Positions 42,380 through 51,529 of a stretch of 64,000 bases of DNA are shown here, in pieces. The position numbers and the translations under genes were made by a program. The notes below the pieces were generated by a model. It saw nothing but the letters and a program-made list of their open reading frames with translations, had not been told where the DNA came from and ran no database searches. Source of the stretch: Streptomyces fagopyri (GTDB lineage: Bacteria > Actinomycetota > Actinomycetes > Streptomycetales > Streptomycetaceae); the NCBI RefSeq assembly GCF_009498275.1, contig NZ_CP045643.1:744001-808000 (forward strand). Direction: 5' to 3'. Within the stretch, counting starts at the first letter, position 1. The number at the start of each line of letters is the position of its first letter.

Positions 42380-42775
42380 TGATGTTCCCCTCTACGCCGG
42401 TACTCTCTACCGGAATCCGCATCCTCGCACGCCATATGTGCGTCATGTGACGGGGGTTACCGAAGGGACACCGGGCCGTGACGGTCGCTTCGCGCGGACC
42501 CCGCGTCCTCACGGACATCCGTCTCCGGTCGCCGGAACTCCCCTCGCCGTCGATCCTCAGCGGCCTGGTGCGGAGCGGCGGAACGCGCACAAGACGGGGC
42601 GAAGAACGTCCCCGCCAAGCTCTTCGGCACCACACCCCGCGCCGCCGGTCCCGTCGCCGCCGAGGGCCTCCGCGTTAGGCCCTACGAATGATTCACGCCA
42701 CCGCAGGGTGAAAGAAGGCGCTATGGTGCCGCGCCGACGGCGGCCCGCCGCTCGCGGCCACTAGCGTTGCGCCCT
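42380..42775. other. intergenic region between divergent genes
   Basis: It contains the small hairpin at about 42398-42414 and presumably both promoters. I looked for a c-di-AMP (ydaO-type) riboswitch in front of the amidase gene and did not find its conserved core. No gene is supported. Confidence 0.5.
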
Positions 42776-43411
42776 GTGACGCTGAGCTATGCCTTTGTGA
42801 ATCTCAAACCCGGAGTGGGAAAGACGACCAGCGCGGTCTGGCTGGCCCACGCACTGCACGAGCTGGGCGTCTCCCCGCTGCTGGTGGACAGCGACCCCGC
42901 CTCCTCGGCGCTGCGCTGGAGCGAACTCGCGGGGGGCTTCCCGTTCCCCGTGATCGCCTTCCCGGTGGGTGACGTCCACCGGCGCGTGAACGACTTCCTC
43001 GGCAACCGGCAGGCCGTGGTGTTCGACGCCCCCCAGCTGGAGGACCACGCGCACATCGCGCGCAGCATCATGAGGTACGCGAGCGACTGGATCGTGCCCC
43101 TGACCCCGGCGCCCATCGAGCTGGACCGGATGGCGCCCATCGGCGGCGAGATGAAGGACGTGCAGTCGCTGCGCGCCCAGCCGGCCCGCGCCGCCGTCCT
43201 GCTGAACCGCACCAACCGCCCCGACGCCACCCGCACCGGCCCGGACGCCGACGCCCGCGAGGCGCTCACCGAACGGGGCTTCGACGTGCTGGCCACCCAC
43301 ATTCCACGGCTCGACCTGTACTCCCAGTCCTTCGGCAGCGCGGTCGACGTCAAGGGTTCGGCCTACATGGACCTCGCGGACGAACTCATCAAACGTCAGG
43401 ACAAGGTGTGA
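42776..43411 (+). CDS. small ParA-family ATPase
   Basis: This 211-residue protein has the deviant Walker A motif of ParA/MinD ATPases (LKPGVGKTTSAVWLAHAL, with signature Lys11 and Lys16), a switch I Asp in LLVDSDPASSALRW, and a Walker B-like AVVFDAPQL. It lacks the long N-terminal DNA-binding region of chromosomal ParA. The GTG start is preferred; a TTG three codons upstream is possible. It overlaps the next small gene by GTGA. The pair resembles plasmid or integrative-element partition genes, although no ParB or replication gene is adjacent. Confidence 0.88.
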   Translation: MTLSYAFVNLKPGVGKTTSAVWLAHALHELGVSPLLVDSDPASSALRWSELAGGFPFPVIAFPVGDVHRRVNDFLGNRQAVVFDAPQLEDHAHIARSIMRYASDWIVPLTPAPIELDRMAPIGGEMKDVQSLRAQPARAAVLLNRTNRPDATRTGPDADAREALTERGFDVLATHIPRLDLYSQSFGSAVDVKGSAYMDLADELIKRQDKV

Positions 43412-43632
43412 ACCAGCGCAAAGACACCTACCGGGCGGCGCTCCAGCGCGAACCCGGCGCCTCCTCCCCCCGTCCGCTCAAGGTCACCCGGCTGGACGCC
43501 CGTTACATCCGGTTGACCATCGAGGTCGACCCCGCCGTGCCACGCGAGATCAACCGCTGGGTGGGCCCGCCCGTGACCGCGCTCATGCGCGTCGGCGCCG
43601 CCGTACTGCGCCCTCTGAGGAACACGCCGTAA
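43408..43632 (+). CDS. small basic protein coupled to ParA-like ATPase
   Basis: This 74-residue protein is basic, contains VTRLDARYIRLTIEVDPAV and ends in Pro/Arg-rich sequence. It begins at a GTGA overlap with the ATPase gene, so they are translated together. I do not recognise a domain. By position it could be the DNA-binding or cargo partner of the ATPase, like the small ParG/Omega-type proteins, but no ribbon-helix-helix motif is evident. Confidence 0.75.
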   Translation: MNQRKDTYRAALQREPGASSPRPLKVTRLDARYIRLTIEVDPAVPREINRWVGPPVTALMRVGAAVLRPLRNTP

Positions 43633-43828
43633 GCCGCACGCCGCACACTGCGCACCGCTGCCGCCTGCCGCCTTCCCCAGTGCCGCCTTGCCGCCTGACG
43701 CCCGCCGCCCGCCGTGAGGTAGGGAGCACGGGGCAGGCGGTCCGGGCGGCTCACCTGACCGGATCGGTCCGGTACCGGCCCGGATCGGGTCTACGGTTCA
43801 GGCATCGGCCCAGGTCACCATGGGTGGC

Positions 43829-44380
43829 ATGAGCAGAGCGCTGATCGTCGTCGATGTCCAGGAGTCCTTCCGGGCTCGCCCGCTGTGGAAGCAGATCGCC
43901 CATCCGCAGATCGCCGAACCGGTCAACCGGCTGGTACGTCTCGCCCGCGCGGCCGGCGACCTCGTCGTCTGGGTCCTGCACTCGGAGCCCGGCAGCGGCG
44001 ACGTGTTCGATCCCGCCCAGGGACATGTCCGTCTGCTGGCGGAGCTGCATCGTCCGGAGCCGGGCGAGCCGGTCCTGTACAAGACCTCCCACAACGCCTT
44101 CACCACCACCAACCTGCAGCAGCTGCTGACCGAGGCGGGGGTGCGCGAGCTGGTGGTCTGCGGAATCCGGACCGAGCAGTGCGTCGAGACCACGACCCGG
44201 GTCGGCAGCGACCTCGGGTACCGGATGGTCTTCGTCACCGACGCCACCACCACCAACCCGATCGGCACCCTGAGCGCCGAGGCGATCATCGAACGCACCG
44301 AGGCGGTCCTGCGCGACCGGTTCGCCCGGATCACCACAGTGGCCGAACTGGAGTCGGATGCGGCACCCTCGCAGACGTGA
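43829..44380 (+). CDS. isochorismatase-family cysteine hydrolase
   Basis: This 183-residue protein has the isochorismatase-like fold with the complete catalytic triad: Asp9 in ALIVVDVQ, Lys in VLYKTSHNAF and Cys in GIRTEQCVETT. It hydrolyses an amide or enol ether, as do nicotinamidases and related enzymes. An in-frame ATG three codons upstream is an alternative start. It overlaps the next gene by GTGA, pairing an amidohydrolase with a GlxA-type regulator, a frequent arrangement in proteobacteria and actinobacteria. Confidence 0.92.
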   Translation: MSRALIVVDVQESFRARPLWKQIAHPQIAEPVNRLVRLARAAGDLVVWVLHSEPGSGDVFDPAQGHVRLLAELHRPEPGEPVLYKTSHNAFTTTNLQQLLTEAGVRELVVCGIRTEQCVETTTRVGSDLGYRMVFVTDATTTNPIGTLSAEAIIERTEAVLRDRFARITTVAELESDAAPSQT

Positions 44381-45336
44381 GTCTCGTCGTCTTCGTTCTG
44401 CTGCCCGGCGTCCACCTCCTCGACGTGGCCGGACCGGCGCAGGTCTTCAGCACCGCGGCGGACTTCGGGCAGCCGTACCGCATCGAGTACGTCGCCGAGC
44501 GTGAGCGGGTGCCCAGCGCCCAGGGTCTGCCCCTGATCGCGCGGACCGGGTGGCCGGAGCTGAGCGGCGACGACCTGATCGTGGTGCCGGGCTGGCGGAC
44601 CCGGACACTGGGCGGCGGGCCCGCGCTGGGCCACGCCGGGTCGGAGTGGCTGCGCGGCCACCATGCCACCGGGGGCACCGTCGCCAGCGTGTGCGCCGGG
44701 GCGGAGGCGCTGGGCCGCGCCGGACTGCTCGACGGGCGCAGGTGCACCACGCACCACGACCACCAGGACGAACTGGCCGCCCGCCATCCCCGAGCCCTCG
44801 TGGTCCGGGACGTGCTCTTCACGGCCGACGACCGGGTGGTGACCTCGGCGGGCATCGCCAGCGGCATCGACCTCGCGCTGCACCTATTGGCCGTCCGTCA
44901 CGGCCCGGCACTCGCCGCCCAGGTGGCCCGGGACATGGTCGTGTACGCCCGTCGCAACGGCCACGAACCCCAGTCCAGCGCCATGCTTCGGCACCGGTCC
45001 CACCTCGACGACGCCGTCCACCGCGTCCAGGACCTGATCGACGGACGATTCACCGAACCGCTGCCGCTCGCGCGCCTGGCCGCGGGGGCGGGCGTCAGCG
45101 AGCGCACCCTGACCCGGCTCTTCCACCGCGCCACCGGCGGACTGACGCCACTGCGCTACCAGCAGACGCTTCGCGTCGAACGCGCCGAGCATCTGATCGG
45201 CCACGGCGCCACGGTGGAGTCGGCGGCCCGGCAGGTGGGTTTCGAGGACGCCCGGATGCTGCGTCGCCTCCGCACCCGGACGCCCCGCGAGAAAGCCGGC
45301 GAACCGTCCCGGCGTCCCACGCCCGCCGACGGCTGA
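44377..45336 (+). CDS. GlxA-family regulator (DJ-1/PfpI domain plus AraC helix-turn-helix)
   Basis: This 319-residue regulator has an N-terminal DJ-1/PfpI-like domain (about 1-175; VFVLLPGVHLLDVAGPAQVF, and the nucleophile-elbow-like ASVCAGAEALGRAGLLDGR) and a C-terminal AraC-type DNA-binding domain (about 210-310; LARLAAGAGVSERTLTRLFHRATG and VESAARQVGFEDARMLRRL). The GTG start overlaps the stop of the hydrolase gene. It probably senses a metabolite related to the hydrolase substrate and activates the operon. Confidence 0.92.
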   Translation: MSLVVFVLLPGVHLLDVAGPAQVFSTAADFGQPYRIEYVAERERVPSAQGLPLIARTGWPELSGDDLIVVPGWRTRTLGGGPALGHAGSEWLRGHHATGGTVASVCAGAEALGRAGLLDGRRCTTHHDHQDELAARHPRALVVRDVLFTADDRVVTSAGIASGIDLALHLLAVRHGPALAAQVARDMVVYARRNGHEPQSSAMLRHRSHLDDAVHRVQDLIDGRFTEPLPLARLAAGAGVSERTLTRLFHRATGGLTPLRYQQTLRVERAEHLIGHGATVESAARQVGFEDARMLRRLRTRTPREKAGEPSRRPTPADG

Positions 45337-45416
45337 CCGGCGAGGACCGGCGAGGTCCGGCCCACCGGTCACGGACGGTCCGCGGCACGCTCGGGAAGAC
45401 GGGCGGCCGAGTGCGC

Positions 45417-46451
45417 TCACGTCTGCCGGAGCGGCTGGTAGACCTCGGCCGCGATGCCGAACGTCCACGCCACTCCCTCACGGGCCGTGCGCGTCGTCGG
45501 TGGGACGCGCAGCCAGTACGTGCGACTCGTACCGTCGGGCTCCGGAGTGGAGTTGACGACCTCCACCATCACCACGTCCTCGTCCCCGAGGAGTTCGAGC
45601 CGCCACAGGATCCCGGTCTCGTCCCGGTGCACGGGAACCGCTCCCGACTCGGCGAGATACCGGTCGTAACCGTAGAACTCCAGCATCACACGGCGGAGTT
45701 CGGCGTTCTCCTCGTCACGGATGCGCTTCGGGTCGAGCGAGGCGAGCTCGCCGAGGAACTCGCCCGGGACGGGCATGCCACGCCAGGCGTACAGCTCGAA
45801 TCCGTCCTCGTACCCGAGCGCGGGTCCGTCAGCTCGGTCGAGGCGGCCCGCCTCGTCGCGGTGGAGCTCCGTGGGCCGCTCACAGACGACCGCCACCCGC
45901 TCGTAGGGCCACCACCAGCCGGCCGCGCGGGCGACCATGGCCGCCCCGCCCAGCGGACCCGGGCGATCCGTGTCGAACGCGGACAGCCAGGCCGCGTCGT
46001 GCTGCCCGAGCGCGGCGTCGAGCAGCAGGAGCCGGACCCGGGTCTCCGTCTCCCTGCCGTCGGCCAGCTGCTCGACGACTCCCGCGCGGATCCGGTCGAC
46101 CAGGACGCGGGTCGACTCCCACAGGCCGGCCCCCGTGGCATGCCAGTGGCCGCTCCACCCCTGCGGCCCCAACCGCCGGTGGGCTCGGTCGCGTTCCGCT
46201 GCCCACGGCGCGCTCAGTACGGCGGGGCGCACGCTCGCGCCGGTCTCGTCCCCTGTCAGCGCCGCCCCGTCCGGGCCCGGCGTGCCCATGAGCACCTGAA
46301 CCGCCTCACGCGGGGAGCGCGCCCAGACCACGCGTTCGGGCCCCGTCAGTCCCGCGCTCCGGTAGGCGAGCCGGATCCCCTCCTCGGCCGCGGCACGATC
46401 CGCGGCCCCCGTGGCCGCCGCCACCGTACGCCAACTATCCATCTCCGCCAT
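45417..46451 (-). CDS. DUF6745-family protein
   Basis: This 344-residue soluble protein has the DUF6745 pattern: ERVAVVCERPTELHRDEAGRLDRADGPALGYEDGFELYAWRGMPVPGEFL in the gene, then a terminal domain with VVMVEVVNSTPEPDGTSRTYWLRVPP that is also found in related proteins. The function is unknown. A GGAGAG site lies 8 bp before the ATG. It is downstream of the 108-residue gene on the same strand, and both are divergent from the STM4011-4015 operon. In other Streptomyces I expect the same company, but I have not checked. Confidence 0.8.
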   Translation of the reverse strand: MAEMDSWRTVAAATGAADRAAAEEGIRLAYRSAGLTGPERVVWARSPREAVQVLMGTPGPDGAALTGDETGASVRPAVLSAPWAAERDRAHRRLGPQGWSGHWHATGAGLWESTRVLVDRIRAGVVEQLADGRETETRVRLLLLDAALGQHDAAWLSAFDTDRPGPLGGAAMVARAAGWWWPYERVAVVCERPTELHRDEAGRLDRADGPALGYEDGFELYAWRGMPVPGEFLGELASLDPKRIRDEENAELRRVMLEFYGYDRYLAESGAVPVHRDETGILWRLELLGDEDVVMVEVVNSTPEPDGTSRTYWLRVPPTTRTAREGVAWTFGIAAEVYQPLRQT

Positions 46452-46625
46452 GTCCGTTCTCTCCCCAGTCCTTCGGTACGGCCGTGGAGGCGCCGCTCTC
46501 CGGCCGCCCGGCCCGTCCCTGTCGCCGTGCCCGTCGTGCCCGTCGTGCCGCCGAGAGGCGGCACCACCGCGAGCACCGGCGGATGTGCGTCACCGCCCCG
46601 CGGGCGCCTTCGCGCCCCCATGGGT

Positions 46626-46952
46626 TCAGTCGGCGACGATCCGCACCGAACCCGGCACGTACTCCCGCTGCCTGACGACCCGGTACCAGCCCTTCGGGAG
46701 GGATATCGCCGCATGTTCCTCGTGGACGACCCGCGCTCCGTCCGGGACGTGCAGCAGCATGGGCCCGAACACCCCGGCCTCTCTGATCAGCCGCCCGGGG
46801 CCCACCACCGCGTGCGCGTGGCCGGTGACCTCGCCCAGCGCGAGGACGAGCCGGCCCCGGCCGTCACGCGGCTCGGACGGCGCGTCGACCGCCGCGGCGG
46901 GTACCGCGTCCGGCGCCAACGACACCATGAGGACATCTCCTTGCCGGTACAT
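46626..46952 (-). CDS. small conserved protein with His/Gly-rich barrel-like sequence
   Basis: This 108-residue protein begins MYRQGDVLMV and contains LVLALGEVTGHAHAVVG, VVHEEHAAISLPKGWYRVVRQREYVPG. The pattern is a small all-beta domain that is common in actinobacteria and phages and has no assigned function. GGAGGGAG stands just upstream of the ATG. It is followed after 174 bp by the DUF6745 gene on the same strand. The conserved His residues could bind a metal. Confidence 0.78.
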   Translation of the reverse strand: MYRQGDVLMVSLAPDAVPAAAVDAPSEPRDGRGRLVLALGEVTGHAHAVVGPGRLIREAGVFGPMLLHVPDGARVVHEEHAAISLPKGWYRVVRQREYVPGSVRIVAD

Positions 46953-47143
46953 GCGTCTCCCTCCGTCGAGGCACCGTGCGTGCCGTGCGAGAAACCGTAG
47001 GGGCGGCCACTGACACTCCCCCGCCGCGCGGGGCTGTCAGTGGGTCTTGGTAGAACTCCGGTACCTGGGAACGCGGTCAGCGCGCACCAGGCACGATCAC
47101 GACCGTCGAACCACCGACCAGATGCACGAAGGAGCGGGCGCGC

Positions 47144-48112
47144 ATGACCATCGGAAGCCACCTGCAGGAGTTTCACGGACTGCCCGCGTTCACCTTCCCG
47201 GAGGCGGCCGACAAACCCCTGCGGGTCTCCGCTCTCCCGTCGCCGGAATCCGTCGCCTGGCGGGTGGCCGTCGACTCCTACGACAGCCAGGAGTCGTGGC
47301 CCGACGCTTTCGCCCGGTTCCTCGAAGCCGTCGACACCACGCGGGTCCGGGCCCTGGTCGTGGGCGCCTGGAGCGATGTCTACGACAGCGCTCCGACGGA
47401 GGTGATCGAGGCGCTCGTGGCGGCCCGCGACCGGCTGCCCGAACTGCGCGCGGTCTTCCTCGCGGACGTCGTGATGGAGGAGTGCGAGATCTCCTGGATC
47501 GTCCAGGGCGACGTCTCTCCCGTGCTGGAGGCCTTTCCGCTGCTGGAGGAGTTCGGTGTCCGCGGTGGCAACCAGCTGGTCTTCCCCGCCGTCCGCCACG
47601 AGCGGCTGCGCAGGCTGACGGTGGAGACCGGCGGGATGCCCGCCGAGGCGGTCAGGGGGGTCGCCGGCAGCGACCTGCCCGCGCTGGTCCATCTCGACCT
47701 GTGGCTGGGCACGTCCGAGTACGGCGGTGACTACGAGGCGGGCGACCTGGAGCCGTTCTTCGCCGGGAACCGCCTGCCCGCCCTGAAGCACCTGGCCCTG
47801 CGCAACAGCGAGATCCAGGACGCCATCTGTTCCTCGCTGGCCTCGGCGCCCGTGGTGGCGCGCCTCGACACCCTCGACGTCTCCATGGGCGTCCTCACCG
47901 ACGACGGTGCCGCGGCACTGCTGTCGGGCCAGCCGCTGACCCATCTGAGGTCACTCGACCTGCATCACAACTACCTGAGCGCGAAGGTCCGTTCGCGGCT
48001 CCTGGAGACGCTGGAACCGCACGGTGTGGAGGTCCGCGCCGATCAGGACGACGCCGAGTCCGACGAGGAGGAGGACGGAACCGTCTGGCGCTTCGTGGCG
48101 GTGGGCGAGTAG
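47144..48112 (+). CDS. STM4015-family leucine-rich-repeat protein
   Basis: This 322-residue protein starts the five-gene operon. It has an N-terminal FHGLPAFTFPE segment and then leucine-rich repeats of about 24 residues (LRAVFLADV, LEEFGVRGGNQL, LKHLALRNSEIQD, LRSLDLHHNYLS), ending in an acidic tail. It matches the STM4015 family defined in Salmonella. The solenoid is suited to binding another protein or peptide, so it may hold the substrate for the enzymes encoded downstream; this is inference. An AAGGAG site lies 9 bp upstream of the ATG. Confidence 0.9.
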   Translation: MTIGSHLQEFHGLPAFTFPEAADKPLRVSALPSPESVAWRVAVDSYDSQESWPDAFARFLEAVDTTRVRALVVGAWSDVYDSAPTEVIEALVAARDRLPELRAVFLADVVMEECEISWIVQGDVSPVLEAFPLLEEFGVRGGNQLVFPAVRHERLRRLTVETGGMPAEAVRGVAGSDLPALVHLDLWLGTSEYGGDYEAGDLEPFFAGNRLPALKHLALRNSEIQDAICSSLASAPVVARLDTLDVSMGVLTDDGAAALLSGQPLTHLRSLDLHHNYLSAKVRSRLLETLEPHGVEVRADQDDAESDEEEDGTVWRFVAVGE

Positions 48113-48145
48113 CACGACGGTACCGGGCGGACGGAGGACGGAAGA

Positions 48146-49315
48146 ATGTCCGGAGCGGACGGCGGGGACGCGTACGGCGACCCGAATCGGTGGGCGGTCG
48201 TCGCCAACGGGGAGAACCGGAGGGTCGCCCTGTTCACCGCGGCGGCCGAGGCCGCCGGCCACGGCACACCCCGCGTGGTCGAGTGGCGTGACGTGCTGCG
48301 CGAGGGCGGGCACGAGTTCGCCGACGACGAGATCGTCCGCCTGGACTCCCCGGGGGAGAACGCGGAGGTGGACCGGCTGCTGCGCGGCGTCGACGATCCG
48401 ACCCGGGTGGAGGGTTCCGCGCGCTGGTACGCGCGCTTCCTCGACGGCGTGGCCTCCCTGCGCGGCGGACGGCGGCTCGACGCGCCCGGGGATCTGGCCG
48501 TCCTGTTCGACAAGCGGCTCTGCCACGCCCTCCTGCGGGGCGCGGGCGTACCGGTGCCGGTCTCCCCGACCTCGGGCGACACGGCTCCGGCCGGGGACTG
48601 GCCGGCGGTGCGGGCCCGGATGGCGGAGGCGGGTCTGCGGCGGGCGTTCGTGAAGCTCGCTCACGGCTCGTCGGCTTCCGGCGTGCTGGCGGTCGAGACG
48701 ACGACGGCGGGACGCGTCCGGGCGACGACCTCCGTGGAGGTCGCGGACGGCAGGCTGCACAACTCGCTCCGGGTGCGCCACTACACCGAGGAGTCCGAGG
48801 TCGCCGCGATCGTGGACAGGCTCGCGCCGGACGGACTGCACATCGAACGCTGGCTGCCGAAGGCGTCCCTGGGCAACCGGTCGGCGGACCTGCGCGTCCT
48901 CGTCGTGGCGGGCCGGGCCACCCACGCCGTCGTCCGTACCAGCCGCTTCCCGCTCACCAATCTCCATCTCGGCGGCACCCGCGGTGATCTGTCCGCCGTC
49001 CGGGCCCTCGCCGGTGACCGGTGGGCCGAGGCGCTCGGCATCTGCGAACAGGCCGCCGCCTGCTTCCCGGCGACCCTGTGCGTGGGCGTCGACCTGCTGC
49101 CCGCCGTCGGCTGGCGCCGGTTCGCCGTCGGGGAGGTCAACGCGTTCGGTGACCTGCTGCCCCGGCTCACCGGCCTGCCGGGCGGCCCCGCGGCGGGGCT
49201 GGACACCTACGCCGCCCAGATCGCGGCCCTCGGCCCGCGATGGCCCGCCCGGTTCGCCCCACGGGCCGCTCCCTCACCGCACCACCGTTCAAGGACACTC
49301 CATGCCCCACTCTGA
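48146..49315 (+). CDS. STM4014-family ATP-grasp-like protein
   Basis: This 389-residue protein matches the STM4014 family. The central part looks like an ATP-grasp fold: VLFDKRLCHALLRGAGVPVP, then AFVKLAHGSSASGV (ATP lysine and glycine-rich loop), YHERW-like IERWLPKASL, and GEVNAFGD (ExN metal motif). ATP-grasp enzymes join an acid to an amine or other nucleophile by way of an acyl phosphate. Two in-frame ribosome binding sites upstream support the ATG. The 3' end overlaps the next gene by 14 bp. It is the second gene of the STM4011-4015 operon. Confidence 0.88.
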   Translation: MSGADGGDAYGDPNRWAVVANGENRRVALFTAAAEAAGHGTPRVVEWRDVLREGGHEFADDEIVRLDSPGENAEVDRLLRGVDDPTRVEGSARWYARFLDGVASLRGGRRLDAPGDLAVLFDKRLCHALLRGAGVPVPVSPTSGDTAPAGDWPAVRARMAEAGLRRAFVKLAHGSSASGVLAVETTTAGRVRATTSVEVADGRLHNSLRVRHYTEESEVAAIVDRLAPDGLHIERWLPKASLGNRSADLRVLVVAGRATHAVVRTSRFPLTNLHLGGTRGDLSAVRALAGDRWAEALGICEQAAACFPATLCVGVDLLPAVGWRRFAVGEVNAFGDLLPRLTGLPGGPAAGLDTYAAQIAALGPRWPARFAPRAAPSPHHRSRTLHAPL

Positions 49316-50177
49316 CTCTCCCACCGGCACCCGTCCGGCGGCGCCGGCCGACGCGCTCCCGACGCCCGACATGAACGAGGTGGTGGGCCGGGACGACCTG
49401 CTGCTGCTCACCCTCGACACCCTGCGCCACGATGTCGCCGTCGAACTCGCGGCGGCGGGCCGTCTGCCGAACCTGGCGGCGCATCTACCGGGCGGCGTCT
49501 GGGAGAAGCGGCACGCTCCGGGCAGTTTCACCTACGCGTCGCACCAGGCGATGTTCGCGGGGTTCCTGCCCACCCCGGCCTCCCCGGGACCCCATCCAAG
49601 GCTGTTCGCGGCCCGGTTCGCCGGCAGCGAGACGACCGAGGACCGTACGTTCGTCTTCGACACCCCGGACGTCGTGTCGGCGTTGGCCGCCCGCGGCTAT
49701 CACACCGTGTGCATCGGCGGCGTCGGCTTCTTCAACAAGCGGGGAGCCCTGGGCGACGTCCTGCCCGGGCTCTTCCAGGAGAGCCACTGGGAACCGGAGT
49801 TCTCCGTGGCCTCGCCGACGTCCTTCGAGTCCCAGGTCGCGCGGGCCGAGCAGGTCGTGTCCGAACTGCCCGCGCGGCAGCGGCTGTTCCTCTTCCTCAA
49901 CGCGTCCGCGCTGCACCAGCCGAACTGGTTCCACCTGGAGGGCGCCGGCCGGGACACCGGTGACAGCCGCCTCACCCACGCCGCGGCGCTGGAGTACGTC
50001 GACCGCCATGTGGGACGCCTGTTCTCCGCGATGTCCGCACGCCGTCGCTGCTTCGCCATCGTCTGCTCCGACCACGGCACGGCGTACGGGGACGACGGCT
50101 ACACCGGCCACCGTCTGGGCCACGAGGCCGTGTGGACCGTCCCCTACAGCCACTTCTTCCTGGAGCCCTCCGCATGA
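49302..50177 (+). CDS. STM4013-family hydrolase (alkaline phosphatase/sulfatase superfamily)
   Basis: This 291-residue protein is of the STM4013/SEN3800 type. The metal-binding Asp lies in LLLTLDTLRHDVA, a putative nucleophile in SFTYASHQAMFAGF, and the second metal site in VCSDHGTAYGDDGYTGHRLGHE. The superfamily hydrolyses phosphate or sulfate esters or transfers phosphoryl groups. No signal peptide is visible, so it acts in the cytosol with its partners. The start (AAGGA 7 bp upstream) lies inside the preceding gene. Its stop overlaps the next start by ATGA. Confidence 0.9.
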   Translation: MPHSDSPTGTRPAAPADALPTPDMNEVVGRDDLLLLTLDTLRHDVAVELAAAGRLPNLAAHLPGGVWEKRHAPGSFTYASHQAMFAGFLPTPASPGPHPRLFAARFAGSETTEDRTFVFDTPDVVSALAARGYHTVCIGGVGFFNKRGALGDVLPGLFQESHWEPEFSVASPTSFESQVARAEQVVSELPARQRLFLFLNASALHQPNWFHLEGAGRDTGDSRLTHAAALEYVDRHVGRLFSAMSARRRCFAIVCSDHGTAYGDDGYTGHRLGHEAVWTVPYSHFFLEPSA

Positions 50178-51529
50178 CCGTCGCCCCCGTGGCCGCGGCG
50201 CACACCGTGCCCCGCCCGTATCAGAGCTACCTGTACGCCTATCCGCACAAGACCGCCTATCGGCCGCTCGAACCGCGCCCCGCGCTGGAGCAGTTGTGGG
50301 CGGGCGAATCACGGCAGGCGCTGTCGCTGTACCTGCACATACCGTTCTGCGAGGTGCGGTGCGGCTTCTGCAACCTGTTCACGCGCGTCGGTGCCCCGGA
50401 CGGGCTGACCGGCCGTTATCTCGACGCCCTGAGCCGGCAGGCCGTCGCCGTACGCGAGGCGCTCGGTGACGAGCCGCCGCCGCGGTTCGCCAACGCGGCC
50501 TTCGGCGGCGGCACGCCCACGTTCCTGGAGGCAGCGGAGCTGGAGCGCCTCTGCGACATCGCCGAGCGCGACATGGGCGCGGACCTGAGGTCCGTCCCCC
50601 TGTCCGTGGAGGCGTCGCCCGCGACGGCGAGCGCCGACCGGCTGGCCGTCCTGGTCCGCCGCGGCGCGACACGACTGAGTCTCGGGGTGCAGAGCTTCGT
50701 CGAGGAGGAGGCCCGTGCCGCCGTGCGCCCACAGCGGCGTGCCGACGTCGAGGCCGCGCTCACCCGCATTCGGGAGTCGGCCGTCCCGGTCCTCAACATC
50801 GACCTGATCTACGGCATCGACGGGCAGACCACGGCCAGTTGGCGGTACTCACTCGACGCCGCCCTCGCCTGGCGGCCGGAGGAGATCTACCTGTACCCGC
50901 TCTACATCCGTCCGCTCACCGGTCTGGGCCGCCACGCCGACGCGCGGATCGCCGACCGCGACTGGGACGAGCAGCGACTGCGCCTCTACCGCGAGGGCCG
51001 CGACCATCTGCTGTCCGAGGGCTACGAGCAGGTGTCGATGCGCATGTTCCGCCGCGCCGACGCTCCTTCGCAGGGGCCGGACGACTACGCGTGCCAGACC
51101 GACGGCATGATCGGACTGGGCTGCGGGGCACGGTCGTACACCTCCGCTCTGCACTACTCCTTCGACTACGCCGTGTCGATGCGCGAGGTGCGGGCCATCA
51201 TCGACGACTACAGCGCGACCGAGGACTTCTCGCGTGCTCTGCACGGGCGTTGGGTGGACGAGGACGAGGCGCGGCGGCGGCACCTGTTGCAGTCGCTGCT
51301 CCAGGCCGAGGGCCTGGAATCCGGTGACTACCTGCGGCGCTTCGGCACCACTCCCGCCGACGACTTCGCCGCCGAACTGGACGTCCTCGCCCGGCGCGGC
51401 TGGCTCCAGGACGCGGGGACGGAGCGTTTCAGGCTCTCTCCCGAGGGACTCGCCCACTCGGACGCCATCGGGCCCGAGTTCTTCTCCCCGGCCGTCAGGG
51501 ACGCCATGACCGCGTACGAGTCGAAGTGA
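50174..51529 (+). CDS. STM4012-family radical SAM protein (HemN-like)
   Basis: This 451-residue radical SAM enzyme has the CX3CX2C cluster motif in HIPFCEVRCGFCNLF (Cys59, Cys63, Cys66), the SAM-binding GGGTPTFL, the SLGVQSF motif and a HemN-type C-terminal domain (GMIGLGCGARSYTS). HemN-like enzymes use one or two SAM molecules for oxidation, methylation or cyclopropanation. The clustering with STM4011, another radical SAM protein, indicates sequential chemistry on one substrate. Both junctions are 4-bp overlaps. Confidence 0.93.
   Translation: MTVAPVAAAHTVPRPYQSYLYAYPHKTAYRPLEPRPALEQLWAGESRQALSLYLHIPFCEVRCGFCNLFTRVGAPDGLTGRYLDALSRQAVAVREALGDEPPPRFANAAFGGGTPTFLEAAELERLCDIAERDMGADLRSVPLSVEASPATASADRLAVLVRRGATRLSLGVQSFVEEEARAAVRPQRRADVEAALTRIRESAVPVLNIDLIYGIDGQTTASWRYSLDAALAWRPEEIYLYPLYIRPLTGLGRHADARIADRDWDEQRLRLYREGRDHLLSEGYEQVSMRMFRRADAPSQGPDDYACQTDGMIGLGCGARSYTSALHYSFDYAVSMREVRAIIDDYSATEDFSRALHGRWVDEDEARRRHLLQSLLQAEGLESGDYLRRFGTTPADDFAAELDVLARRGWLQDAGTERFRLSPEGLAHSDAIGPEFFSPAVRDAMTAYESK

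Noticed and set aside
42380..42560. A c-di-AMP riboswitch upstream of the secreted amidase gene
   Set aside because: Such switches often precede Streptomyces cell-wall hydrolase genes, but the conserved core is not present here; only a 6-bp hairpin is seen.
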